DNA of 64,000 nucleotides from positions 264,443 to 328,442 of the forward strand of contig JAAGOF010000329.1 of NCBI GenBank assembly GCA_010645155.1. The letters are read 5' to 3'. A program made the translations under genes and the position numbers. Shown here one piece after another: positions 1-13,200 of the stretch. This DNA is from Tigriopus japonicus. Lineage: Eukaryota > Arthropoda > Copepoda > Harpacticoida > Harpacticidae. The notes under the pieces were generated by a model. It was not told where the DNA came from. It searched no databases and worked only from the letters and a program-made list of their open reading frames with translations. How positions within the stretch are numbered: the stretch's first letter is position 1; the number at the start of each line of letters is the position of its first letter.

Positions 1-2560
1 AAAGAGACTTCACATCTCCCAGAGTTCCTCCTTTGGCTCATTTCCTTAGCAATTAAATTTCTTCGTTTCCTTAGCCACATGTTCGAGTCTGCAAAGTAAT
101 GGCATAACACCATTGGGAGTTACGATGCTAGGATGCTCCAAAAAGTGAGGTGCTTTTAAGTGGGTTCCTCTAGCAGACGAGGTTCCTCAAGGATTCAGGC
201 CAGAAAGTGGATGGAGTAAGAGCAAGAAGACGAACGAACTGAACTGAACAAGGGAGACAAGCAAGTAATCGTAAAGACAGAGCGAACAAACGAAACGAAA
301 GGAAGAAAAAGGAGAAAGAAAGACAGCCCATTGTGGGTATTGAAAGCCACATTGGCCATCAAAGATGTCTAAGGATAAAGAAGAGCCTACATAATAGAGT
401 AGGAAATGGAGCCTTGCGGTTTTTTGTTGCCGCACTCGTCTAGCCTTTTGAACCAGGCTTTGTTAAACCTAAAGCCACCAGATTTCAATTCCAGCCAGAA
501 AGAGCCAGCGAGAAGGTGCTATACATAGTATACTACTACATGCTTGAAATTGTGAACAGGCCGAGGAGTAGGGAGGGACTGTTGAAATGCCTTGAAATTG
601 GTTGGGAATACCAAGTACAGACCCATTGATAAATGATCCTTCCCAGGGTTTCAAGAGCAGTTGTTCCATCCATCCAAAACCTCAACTCCTTGACATGCGA
701 ACCTCAGCCACAACCAAAGCTCCAACAAAGTAGGTACTACACTCCGTGTACGTACAACACACTAAGTAAGTGAGTAATGTCCGAAGAGTGGGCGAGAGTA
801 AGATATTTGGATTCCTCTCTTGGCTACGGGATTATTTAGAGATACACAGAAGAAACTATTTTCCAAGTGCAAGTGATCTATTGGCAGCAAACGAATTTAC
901 CAGACCTGATTCTTCAACCCTTCCACCACCCTTCACACTCTACTAAGAATACCCTACACACAGTACTCCACTTTCGCACACCAGAAATGGAGGCTGAGGC
1001 TACGTAGTTCCTTTAAAGTCAGCAGTGAAACCCGAGAATCATGGGGATTGATAAAAAGTCTGGAGAGAGAGATTAGAGAACACTCTTGGCCACCAAGGAG
1101 CAGCAACATGAATCTCACACCCTTTCAAGATGCTTGAACGTCAAGTGTTCTGTGAATCGTACGAGTACCGAGCTCCGAGGAGACAGTCGATAGATAGATA
1201 TTCTTGGCAAAGATTCCGTCCCTCAGAGAGGGAGGCCACAACTCTTCAAGATACAAACGAGAGTTCAGCCAGGGCTAAATTCACGACGAGCAAATTGCGT
1301 TCCGGGATGCATCCATTCAGGTAAGGCCCACCAGTGGGAATCGCCATGATGAAGGCGACCTTTTTCATTCTCCAGACGAGCTTGACATGTTGCTTGCGTC
1401 AGGGAGCAAGTTTTGGGGTCCAGATTACAATCTCACTAGGATGCCAGTGTCAACCGTCTCATCTCATGAATGTTTTCGAGCATCTAGAGCGTGTCAGCAA
1501 ACTGGATACACGGGTAGAAAATCTGCGGGTAAATCTGGGCGGCCTCGATTGAGGCCTGAATAGACCTCTGATTAGAGGTTCCTCATCATTGGACTTCACT
1601 TCAAACAAACGCACGATGAAGTCAGAAATGGAAAGAGGCCTTTGCAATTCAATTTGAAAACTTACTTCATATTGCTCACATCGAACTTTCCGGCGGAATG
1701 TTTTTTTACGAGTGTTCCATCCGGAACCCTGACTCTCATAGCAACGAAATGGAAAAAACGTGGGGGAAGCATTAAACTAAATTGCTGTAGCTTGAAGTCA
1801 AATCGAGACAGAAATCAATTTGATCGCCACGATATTTTCACAGTTCGACAAAAACTCTTGTACGAGACTATTCTTCTTCTTCTTCTTCTTTCAGACACGT
1901 CTTTTTCCCAAACGTCGAGAATGAATAATTCCCCGCTGAAGAGCCTTGAGGACATTTTGCATAGACATAAAATGAATCGCTTTGTGTCTTTCCACGGCCA
2001 TAAATTCCCAAAGATCAGGAAGCTCACTTTTGTTACACATTAACGATTGAGCATCGGGAAGAGCTCATGTACTCGCTGTTTATGGGTTCCAGGTCAAAGA
2101 AAGTGTCCAGGAACAAGCTGAATTCGGTTTATGGGTGTTCAACTTCACGTTAAACTGCCTTGACAATTTTGACATATAATGTTCGAAAGGCTCTTTTTTC
2201 AGAAAAGCAGTCAAATTCGATTAAAAATATGTAAAAAAATAAAAAAAAGCTTGGTTAAAAAATGCAAAACATTTGGCTAAACTTGCCAGTAATAGCAAAA
2301 AGTAATAAAAAAACAGTATGAAACGTAAAACCCAAGAGAATAGCCTAAAACCTTATTGATGATTTAATGTGATGATAAAAAAAGCAAGGCTAGCAAAAAT
2401 TAGCTTGTGAAAGTGAAGAGTCTAATTAGAAAAATGTACCCTAAAAGAATAAGTCAATGGCGAAGGTTGATTGACACCAATCAACATTGCCCCCTTTAGT
2501 TAAGTTAGCAAGACCTCAAACTTCAAAGAATTCGTTCCCAAATGGTGCATTGTGACTTAC
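1..2560. other. Intronic stretch downstream of kon/CSPG4-like exon 3; no coding sequence supported
   Basis: This should be part of intron 3 of the minus-strand proteoglycan gene. I looked for the next laminin-G exon (a glycine-rich strand after a donor-compatible phase) and did not see one. A short GAA/TTC microsatellite lies near 1870-1891. The stretch from about 2160 to 2440 is AT-rich. Short open frames here have no recognisable domain. Confidence 0.5.
1870..1891. repeat. (TTC)n microsatellite
   Basis: A run of about seven TTC units with a trailing TTTCAG. Confidence 0.8.
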
Positions 2561-2703
2561 TTGGTTGTATGAATATCATCGACGACGAGACTCATATCTG
2601 CATCGTTGCGAATGATCTTGACCTCGTGCCATTTGAGATCGTCCAGACGAAGTCCACGTGGACTACTTAATTCGGACTCGCCTGCACCGAGGTTGATGTG
2701 AAC
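2561..2703 (-). CDS. Kon-tiki/CSPG4-like, coding exon 3 (second part of laminin-G domain 1)
   Basis: This 143-nt exon is too short to stand out as an open frame. It has an acceptor CTTTTCAG and a consensus donor GTAAGT (GT at 2560-2559). It begins in phase 0 with Val-His-Ile-Asn-Leu-Gly and carries the laminin-G signature GLRLDDLKWHEVKIIRND followed by a strand with SLVVDD. It ends after two bases of a codon. Joined to exon 2 it continues the same domain without a break. The rest of the domain should be in the next exon to the left; I found no convincing candidate between positions 1 and 2560. Confidence 0.75.
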
Positions 2704-5700
2704 CTGAAAAGAACAAAATTGGGTGTCGTCAAAGTTGGACTGTGTCTAAATGGAACGGCAAGTGAAAGCAAATCTAATCGGCTAGTGTCTGATGGACAAG
2801 GACCTCCTTCTCGACTTTAGATTGGAAGAGAAACTTTCCTCCTCCTGGCATTGTCACTTTGGAGTGGGTGCCAGTTTAGAGAGGGGGATATGATGCCGAC
2901 CTTTAAGATAAGCCAGTCCCTTTGGATTGTCTCTTTCGGTCCTCCGCTCTTGCACCAAAGTTATCTGCCATATCATCCTCATTGGAGTACGTTGCTCTAT
3001 TCACTTTGGGCTAGTCAGTTCTATGGTACATCGGGACACATACACCTCAAAATAACTAGGTCGAGGCAATGATAATGGCGAAACTTTTACCCATGGGAAT
3101 ACTAAGACAAGCAAGGTCGGGTAATTGAGTGATTCCCACTCAAGAAATGAATCAGAAGCGTTGGAAACCAATAAGCCATACTAAATATAGTAGGCTTTGG
3201 ATTGGACCCGTCGGAGGAGAAGATTACCCTCCTGATTGTCTGTGCTACATTCTGTGTTCTGACACACATCGTAGGCCCCTTTTGTGGCAGAGCCTAGATT
3301 TATGCAGCTGCAACAGTGAGAAAAAAGGCCATCAATTCTGGTGCAGAAGAATGTCTGCAAAAGCAGTTTATGTAGTTGGTCTGCTCCTCGTGTACGGTGC
3401 CAGATGCTCAAGTTAATAGAAACACTCACACACTCAGTGGGCTGGAACTATTAGATTGCTGTTAGCCATGGGAAAATAGATCTCTGCGTTCAAAGGAAGG
3501 GAGCAAATCGGAAGAAAGAAAGAAAGTGATTGCCTGAAGCGTTTCGACAATAATCGATCCTAACCCTACGGATGGTCTTGATTGCCGTCATTCAGATTGA
3601 CCTTTGGGCATCCGATTTCTACGAGGGCAGATTTTTCATGAATGTATGAATAGACGATTGTACTCATAGATGAAAGGGGGGAGGGAGAGAGGAAAAAGGG
3701 GTCGACTTTCATTATATGTATGAAGAACGGTCGCAAAGTAAACTACGCACACATTGCCAGGTTTCTCGGGGAAAATAATCAGAACTGAGGACAATGCCCG
3801 GAATAAGCACGAACCATCGCGAACTACTATCGTAGCGAGTGCTTTTCCTTACCCTAACGCTATTTTCTATGCTAATGATGGGAAAAACTTTGCCTAGAGG
3901 GCTTCTTCGATGGTCAATGAAAAAATATTTACATTGAAAGTTTTTGGCCAATTAAAGGAAAATGAAAACATTCTTGGAAAATGAGGCATGCTCGAAAAGG
4001 TCAAATGCTCATAAATACTCGTACGACGACGTCACTTATGCTAAGAATAGAACAGCTGACCTTGAACAATAAACTCCTTGGTCACCCTATCTAAACCAGC
4101 GTGAGTTTTCAAGTTTTCTTAAAAACTGTCTGTAACACTTGATGAAATGCAGGCGAGATCACAAAGTTTTGCCTTTCTTCTCTCCAAAAGACAAAAGGCT
4201 GTAATTTTCCGGAACTTCTTGCCCTCGTCTACTTTGAAACGAGATTGGGGAAGAAGTTTCAAACTCAAAAGTGCTCATTTCGCTCACTCACTCAGAGTCA
4301 CTCTTGAACCCACCATGTGTCCCCAATCTGAAAAATCAACTTATTGAACTAGAAATGAAGAGAAAATAGGCCTACAAATCATCTCAGACTCCAGTTTGGC
4401 TTGTTTGTCGAGCTTTGGGAGGAAGTTTGAGACCTTAGAATATTTAATCCCGAGGGAAAGTATATTTCCAGTGATTGATCTGATTTTCTTGAGAGGGTCG
4501 TTCCTTCAGAATGAATGCGACGAAAAAGCATCTTGTGAACTCTCGAAATGATCACCAGTTTTTGTAACCTCCTCGGCTTTGCCAAGAACGTTCAAATTGA
4601 TGGTGATCAACACTGACAGGATGAGTTTACGCTTGATAGCACTCTTTTTGGTCGAATTATGATTCGTTTTCGTCACTTCCGTTCCTCCTCTATCTCTCAA
4701 GGGAAAATTTGTTGTTTTTTCTCTCTAGTCTCTATCCCAATAAAGGAAAACCAAAGTAGAAAACAGATATTCTTCCTCATTGATTGAAGTGAAGGGACAA
4801 AAATCCAGCTTAAAACCATGTGAATTATCTCTCATGAACATCGGTTGGAAGGATTCTGAAAGAATTCTCGGAAAGAGAACCATATTCTTGGCTGAAAGTG
4901 TGCTCTTCTTTGGCCAACTAATTAGCGCCCTTCTATCAATAATTACGAATGAAGACCTGACCAAGCAAGCATCAGACCCTCTTCCAATCATTCTTCTTTT
5001 CAATCTTCTCTCACTTTTCCCAAGGACGAATGAGGCAAGAATAAGGCCAATGGAGGGATTGAGAACCATTCTACATACAACCATTGGGGTTTTTTGGCCT
5101 TTGTTGTTGAATGCCAGCAAAAAGACGATGTGGCAAGTTTTACTAGACATTACGTGCCAGACAATATTTTGAGGCTTTCAAAGAGACCCATAAAAGCAAA
5201 AGTGAGTCACGCTGTACACACAAAGTTTGAAGTAAAATAGTTGGACCAAGTTTTTCTTCTTCTTCTTTTGGTAGTGGCAAGAGAGGCTTTAGGGCTGGCC
5301 CTCAACATCAAAACTCAAGAGCCAAATGCAATTGAACTTTGGATGCACTTCAACTTTTTTCTCCTCTTTTGAAAAAAGAAATCATGAATGTAACGCCTTC
5401 TTCTCGTTGACCTCCACAAAGGCCGATAAAAAGAAACGGAAGCGAAAAAGACCAGTTTTGACTTGGACTGCCAAAAATGTGCACTGCGTCACTCTCCTAC
5501 TATGCACTTATTTTGACTCTCTTGGTTTGGCTCACATTAAGCTCTTTGGAGATCCCATTTGGTGGTGCATGGTTAATTGCTACTCGAATACGCGTGACAT
5601 CATTGTCACAAGACGCAAATCTCTTAATCCCCATGTCTGAATGAGAAGAAGCCCATTATTGCCGGGATCTTTCTCAAGGGTCCCGGTGTTTTCTACGATA

Positions 5701-7116
5701 AACGTTCTTTTATAAAGGTCAGACACCGCTTTAAGGCGCATCATTCCGTCTGTCTGTATGTCTCTTGAATTTCTCCCAAGTGATAAATGGCTCACTTTCG
5801 TATAAACTGTTCCCGATAGAGCCCCAAAATTCGAAAGCCAAGCCAAAGTTGAAACAAAGCGAAACTACAAGAGGAAAGTCATTTGGATAATGCGACTCAT
5901 GCGAAAACTTTACTTTCTGACAAGCTCGTAATGCTGACGTGCTGTGGAAATGTTGCGTGAAGTTATTTAAGCTGACTGGACCCTGATTATGAAGGTAGGT
6001 AGGGTCCTCTGATTCCCTGACAACTTCTTTACTTGATGCAGTCCCGTTTGTGGGTTGACAAGTACCTTTAAATCCGGCTTTGCATCTCAAACTTTGGCTT
6101 CCATTCTAACCTTGTCAATCTGAGAAGATTGCTTGATTTCAAAGAGCCCTCTCTGTTTTTTGAGGTGGTCGTGACAGGCTGTATATTCCACTTGAGATAG
6201 TTTTGGAACCTCAAAACTTTCACCTTGATAAACCTTTTCACTTCAAAGGAAAATTGAAGTTGAAAAAAGTATTTGCTGCCTTTGGGACACCGAAGCTATA
6301 TCAAGCCGAGGTAAGATTGATTGCTGAAATATGCTTGCATCTGCCAAGTCTGGTGTTGAAGAAGGACAAGACGAATTCAGGTCTTCTCGCGTCAAGTGCA
6401 TGAGTGTTCCAAAAGAAGCCATAAGAGTGAGTGAGGTTTTAGGAGGAGTGAGTGCTTATGTAAGGCCAAAGCCAAGTACGAACGAGAAGCTCAGGGAGAT
6501 TGAAAAGGGAACCTAAGTCGTATGCAGGGGCACAAGTCTGCTTAGCAGAGAGAGCAGAGTCCAAATTGCCTGGTTCCTGAAAGACAGGCACCTACAACAG
6601 ATAGACAGCCAAGGCATGAAGTTCTTGTTCCAATCTAATTCACAATGACATGTGATGCATTCGTGTCTTCGAGGGATCGGCGAAAGAAGTGCAAATACCT
6701 TCTGGCAAATATATATATCGGAGACACAACAGTAGACTCGCTCTGTTCTTATCCACATTTCGCGTAAAAAGGATCGATGTTAATGGGTGCAAGGAAACTC
6801 TCACAATGGATAGATTCCCGTCCCAAAGTTCCAAGGTTATGGACCGGTCGAGACCCTGGAAAATCACCTGACCCCTTTTTGCCATGCATGACCAAACCCT
6901 CTTGATGAGAAGGCATGATTCACATTTGAAAAGGGATTTGGTCTCGATAGGGATTTTGACGGTCTAGACCCGAGCGATTCACTCCTGTGGAAATGACTCA
7001 TTTCCACTCGAACGAGCCGTTTTTACCCCTAACAACTCTGAGCACCTCAACTCCACAATTTCCTTCATCTAGGACACAGGAGGCAAGTTTGGGGCTTGAT
7101 CCTCTTTGAAGCTTAC
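2704..7116 (-). other. Intron 2 of the kon/CSPG4-like gene
   Basis: Bounded by the exon 2 donor and the exon 3 acceptor. Frames of 130 and 141 codons overlap on opposite strands near 4725-5172. Neither shows a known domain or splice context, and two overlapping antisense frames usually mean at least one is chance. Nothing else is supported. Confidence 0.6.
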
Positions 7117-7280
7117 CTTAATGGCCCCTCCCTGTAGCATGACCAGACAATAATCGATCCTGCCCGCCACCAAAACCAAAAGGGCCTCGGCCTTGGATGT
7201 TCGGAACCGAAATGAGATATCGGTGGTACTTTTGGCATCTTGAAGTGGTAAGCTCACATGGCTGGAACCGTAGAATGAGG
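7117..7280 (-). CDS. Kon-tiki/CSPG4-like, coding exon 2 (first half of laminin-G domain 1)
   Basis: The acceptor is preceded by TTTCTGTTCCAG and the donor is GTAAGC (GT at 7116-7115). The 164-nt exon starts in phase 1, giving Ala-Ser-Phe-Tyr-Gly at the junction, and runs for 54 further codons to Gly-Gly-Ala-Ile-Lys. The pattern is laminin-G: a small aromatic start, a beta strand ISFRFRTS, then EALLVLVAG, then a strand with DYCLVMLQGG. CSPG4 has the matching run of short strands with EALLLLAAG at this place, so the likeness is specific to the N-terminal domain of that family. The frame stays open into the intron for only a few residues, as expected for an exon. There is no sign of damage. Confidence 0.75.
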
Positions 7281-10200
7281 CTGGAACAGAAAATGGATAT
7301 TGATTAATCCATTGGATGCATCTCGATCCCAGCTTACAAGACCTGGCTTCTCTATAACAAACGATAAATTAATGCCTACATATGTTGGATGTTTAAACAC
7401 AGTGAACACGTCCAACATCGATAGAGGAACGAAGAGAAACAACCGAGGCCATTGTTCCCAGAAAATTTGTTGATTCAAAGTCATCTGCTAGTGCAGCGAA
7501 AACCTCAGCGATTGGGCAAGTTACGGTTTTAATTCAGAGATTAATGTCACACGGTAATGTCTTTCTTTAGAGAAACTGCAGGTTTCCGGGATAGTTTTTG
7601 TTGTCAACAGCAACAAAGCCTTGGCTCATTTTCGCCCATAGCAGGCATCGTGGGGAAAATAAATTGGCTTAGAGAGAAAATTATGACTCCGGAATGAATG
7701 AATGCAATGTGCTTTTTCCTTGCCAAGGACAGCCAACCAATGGTGAGATTGCCAGGCCGTTTTCAGCAAAGACCGAGCTGAGCAACTCAATTTTCAGCAA
7801 AATTATCAGGTCGTGCCATCTTCCTTGCGCTAATAAACTCACGACGAGGATTCGTTCACCGAACTTGGTGGGAAACTGGAAAGATAACAGCCTTGCAATC
7901 CACCTGCTGGTGAGGTAATGGCATTTATCTTTATATGTTATATGGACATTGAAAGCCATTCAAACCAGATCTAGGATCCTCAATGAGTGGAAGAATGTTG
8001 AGTTGTTGAGAACAGAAGTCACAATATGTTAAGATCGGGAGTATGGATTGGTTCCCTCTTGGCGATGACATCATTACTCATTTCTGGTTCCGCATGGTTC
8101 CAAAACCTCGACGATCACCATTCATTCGTCTATTTTTCCGCCTTTGAAGCTTCGATTTCACTAAAGTTGAAATGAACTCAACTCGAGTTCTAACACGATT
8201 CAAGAAAATTCTGATGAAATTCAACTCGAAGCGTTTTGATCATTCCCATATCCAATTTGAAAGATACCCTTAAAGCCAATACATGGAAGTCTTAGTCTCA
8301 ACTCAAGTTGTTTGCGATTAAATGTTTCCACTTACAAAGTTCTGGAGCTTTAGAGGAACAGTTTCGGATCACCTCATAGTGTGGTTTCAGGCTCTAAGAT
8401 CCAAGTTGTAGGTTTTCGGGTCCCCATGAGACTTCCAGAGAGCGTTCCTGGCGTTTCTGATTGACTCACATTCGAGATTTTGCCGTTGTGTCACCTCAAA
8501 GGGTCCCATAAACTTGGCAAGGCAATGCAATGTAAAGGGTGACGTACTGCAAAATTGGCAATCTCGGATCCGTTTCATGATCGAAACAAACCTGGGATTC
8601 TTTTCACGCATTGAAGCCGTCCAAGTACTAGATAATGACTCTGATTCCACTTTCAGTTATTACGGAAAGTGAATGAAAAAGTGAGATTGTGTCCAGAAGC
8701 CAGAGAAACGACCACTAATATTAGCTCGTTACCCGGAGCATTATTGTTTAGAGATCCCAGACAATGTCCCATGTGTGCTGCATTGTGTGGAACCTTGAAA
8801 TGGAACAGAGGCTTTGGTCTGATGACATTGAATGCGTGATGCTTTCGAGGCAATGCCAGAAAACATATTCAGATTGCTTTCCCTCTAAGTTGTGACACAA
8901 AATAATTGCTTCCAAAGTTGTTGGGAGTGCCAGAGGTCACACGACGCCCAGCCAATTGGAACATGGAACACCTCCCGAAGGTTTTGTGAGAGGAAGGAAA
9001 TGGATGGAGTTTTATTTGACTTTTAGGACCTCTAAAGGCGGTGCTTACACAGTTTCTGAAGCCTTTCTCGATGAGAGTCTTGACAAGTCCTTCTTTCTTA
9101 CTCGCCCCCCTCACCAAAGATTGGATCGAGGTCCCAAACATTTTGGATCATCTTCTTGAGATGTCAAAAGGACTCGGATGAATAAATAATAAGTGACACT
9201 TTCTGCTCATTCTCATATGCAAGATTTACATCTACAACGTCCCAACGTGACAACGAACACTCCGGATTTAAACATGTTTTAACATCTAGATATTCACTAC
9301 TACGTCTGTCGAGAGAATACCTAGGCCGTGGGACGAGCGAGTTGTGGAACATCTTTAAGTGAAACTCTTTCCCTAGAGAGTGGCTCTTGGCATGGAGCCA
9401 TTTTTCTCCCGCTTCTCTTCCACATTTCTTTTTTCGGCCGGCACAATGGAAACAGAAGAACGCACCATTTTCTTCAATTTCCAAAGAAGACGAAAAAATC
9501 ACCACTTTCACCTCGAAACAGTCATAGAATTTCAAATGTGGCCTGAGCACGACTGTCCTGCCATATGAGTGCAAGTGGACCGGGCCTTTCGGAAAATGCA
9601 CCAATCTGAGCCAAGAAACCCCAGTTCAGTTAGATGGACCATGTGAAATATGGTCGTTCTATAACATATTTCTTGAGCGAAACATTGGAATGACTAATGC
9701 ATGGGAGGATAGAATCAAGGTGCTCAGAACCAGGGTTTAGTGCAACTGGTATCTCCCAATCTATGTAGAAACGTAAAAAGACGTTGTACGAATCAGTTTC
9801 TTGGCTTGACATCCGTGTCTTGTTCCATGTACTTTATTTTGTACATTCATGGTGTGACGTGATCCAACAATGATCAGGAAAAACCATTCACCAATCAGAC
9901 ACGGAAGGCAAAAATAGTTGGCATAGCTGTTGTGATCTCAAAGGCAAGGCATTCATGTTCATGCTTTCATCTGTTGGCAAAGACCCACAAGCTCGAGATT
10001 TTGGTCCATTTATGCTTGACTACCTCGCTGAACTCAAGGTACCCCATATTGCTACAGTACTACAGTACTCCTGTGGAACAGTGTGTGCAAGTAGTATGGA
10101 ACGCGAATGTACCGGGTAAAATGGAACGAAGAGAGGAGGCCTTATTTGACGGACAGACGAATGAGATACCAGCCCTAAAGCAAGTTTTCACACCATTCAG

Positions 10201-13200
10201 CTCCCGAATACACTGGAAGAATGGGAACGAGAGGCTCACACTGGCCAAGGTTCAATGGTATGGCCATTTACCCATTGAATTAAACAACCAAGTGGTGAAG
10301 GACGAACCCAATGGGAGTCAGATTGTGATTCATGCCCGTAAAGAGATGAACTCGCCGAGACTATCTCTCTATTTGCCTTTCATTTCATATTGGCCGTTTT
10401 GATAGTGAAGGAACATCGGACTTGGCGTGGTGGAACACTTGGGTGTTATCCATATGCATATGAGGCAACGAGGGAGGAGGAGGATCATCCTTTTGTAAAG
10501 CTTACTAGTGCAAGATAAACCCCGTTTTTGAGTGACCATGTCCATCAGGAGAGTACGTTTTGGGCCAGGTTCGGATTTCGTCCTGGAAATTATGGAGGAA
10601 ATGGAAATGAAGAATCCCTTTATGGAGCCCGATACCTCATTTCCACACCCTTGTCAAAGGTATTCGAAAAGCCAGGAAGAGGGAAACCGAGGAGACTCGA
10701 GTTGAAGGCGAACAAATAGCCTTGTAGAATGTAAAAGATCTATTTGCTGTCCAATTGAAACAAATGAGGAGAGGAGAATCAATCCCAAATTGGTCCCAAA
10801 GAGAAACACACACGCAGTCTTGGAGGTCTTGGAGTCCATGTTCCACTCGACTTCTCAAGATCCGCACAGGAAGTTTCAACAAAAGAAAAGAGGGAGCAAT
10901 GTTTTCTTTGCTCTAAATTGAATTGTCTAGTTACTATCACGCAAACCTGAAGAATCAAGTACAAACTATAGCCTGTCAATATTACAACATGCAAAGCCAA
11001 TGAATGCCCTAATTCTTTGTATTAACTGAGAAGGAACAACCTTTGTGGAAATAAAACCCCTCGAACAGTCTGTATCCTACACAAGCATAAGGTTTCTTTT
11101 CCCCTAACCTTGGAAACATTCCCCGATCCAAACTTTCCAGATCAAAACTTGTTCCATTGAGGTTCACATGTTAGCCTTACAGACTGTTCATAGATGAAGC
11201 CGAAAGTTGAAATCAACCACGCACGTATCGTGAGAAAACCAAACTAATTATCGTAAGAATCTCCACTTCTCCCTTCCAAAAAGCAGTCCACAAATTGGAC
11301 CACTTTTCTAAACACTTGCCATTAAACACACTTGGGGAGGAATCCGTCCAGCTGCCCGTTCGTGGTCCAATGAGATCGGATAACAAATTTGTACAACGAA
11401 AATGGGCTTCATATTTCTTGTATTAAGCTCCTAATACATGCTAGAAGCCTGTTTCATTCAAGAGCTCTGACGATCCGTTCATTTTGTTGGTACCTTTCGT
11501 GTGTGCAGTATGTAAACTAGGCCGTTCTCAAGCATCTGATAATTGCTCAAGCACTAGGCCACTGTGAGATAATTGAATAATGGTGATGGATGATGGATGA
11601 TGAGTCCGCAAAATGACAGGGAAGGCCCAGGGCTAGATCCTTCCGGGAAGTGCATAGCCATGGAACCAATTCAGGACAATCAAGGACATCATAGTAAGAA
11701 GAGGAAGTAGAATACGGATGAGGCCAGAGTCTCAACGAAGCCAGAAAACGCCCCGAGCAAATGCGGCAATGTATCGCGTAGGCTATCTAGCGGGACCATA
11801 ACAGCACTTCGAAATTAATTTCGAACCAGATAATGTCATACCAAGAGCGTCGTTTCGTGCTTCGGCCAAATCTCATTTCCTTCGAATTCATTTCAAGCAT
11901 AATATCTGACGGAGGGAAGACAACATGACGAGCAGGTCTCCCTGAGCGAGTACAATAAAGCTCGTCTTGAGGCCATTCCGTTTCACTTTCCACGTCAACG
12001 AGGGTAGAGAAAGAAGAAGGAAAAATGGGAATTTCTGATTGTCAACAAAAGGAAAACTCAGCAAGATGAAGGCAGAAGGTGCCAAACCCTCGAGTGTAGG
12101 TAGAGTTGGTGGCTTTGGGTTGAAGTCTAATTCCAATTTATCTGCAGTCTTTTTCCCTGTGTTCCAGCATGACCTCGGAGTCACAACAATCGTTTGTGAC
12201 ATGATAATGTTCAGTTAACAGAGATCGTTTCCTGAGTTATTTTATCCGAGTACACGAGAGCAGCCCTTGTTAAAGTCAAGATCAAAGTAGATTCAACTTT
12301 GATTAATGCAGATCTTCTTTCTCTGCAAAGACTCGAGTCTCAAGAGAAGTCGTCCCCATCCAAAACCGTCTCAAGCAGATCCAGTATTGTTCCAACCAAA
12401 GGAGAATAAAAATGCAGGACTTTGCGAATATGCTTCTCAGTAATGTCCACCTTTCGTCTCTGGTTTCCTTTAGAGTTCTATGTAAAGAGAACCATCACAT
12501 GCCACTAAAGAAAGGCCAACTCTGAAGGTAAGATCCATGTCGTTTCTCTCCATATTGACCTCTGTCTCAGCTACCCATTTCTCTATGAGAATGGTGCAAA
12601 TTGGGGCAAAGGAGGAGAGTTAAAGACGACGTTTAAGGCCATTTTTCCTGAAAATTACACTAGATTAGCGAAAAGCTCTGCAATGGTGGATGGTTGATTC
12701 GCTCTTTTTTTAATATTTTGAGAAAAATGGCTTCACATGAATTCCTGTGAGTGCGTTGTGAAACGGGCCATCCAATAAAGATTTGACAAAACAAGGCCTC
12801 AGAAGTCAAGTCAGATGGCCGAGATTTCTGGGTGAACTAAATTTGCAAGAAGGGTTTCGTGGCCATTTGGGAATGAGAAAACTCTCTCTTTCTGCTCTCT
12901 AGTTTGGACGGCGATGTTTAATGAGAGTGCTTACCATAAGGCAACCAACTCACTCAACGGGCCTGAAATATACGGTGTGGTGTGTTCCATTCAAGATTAG
13001 AACAAAGGGCCCTCCAAAATTGTGAATGGCTAACCAGTCATTGTGAAATCTGTCTCTTCTTTTGTGGTCCAAAGATGCGATGAATAACCCTGTCGGTCTC
13101 TTGGAACCAAGACGGATGAAGCCTTGTTTTAATAAACTGTGTTCGGCAAAGACCAACACTGTTTTGCTTTTTACTATTTGCATTGACTGTAAGGTACACT

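Noticed and set aside
4725..5172. Overlapping opposite-strand frames of 141 and 130 codons
   Set aside because: No domain, splice context or codon bias; likely chance in intron 2.
9932..10402. 156-codon plus-strand frame
   Set aside because: It has no recognised domain and the first codon is not a convincing start. It lies in intron 1 of a minus-strand gene.
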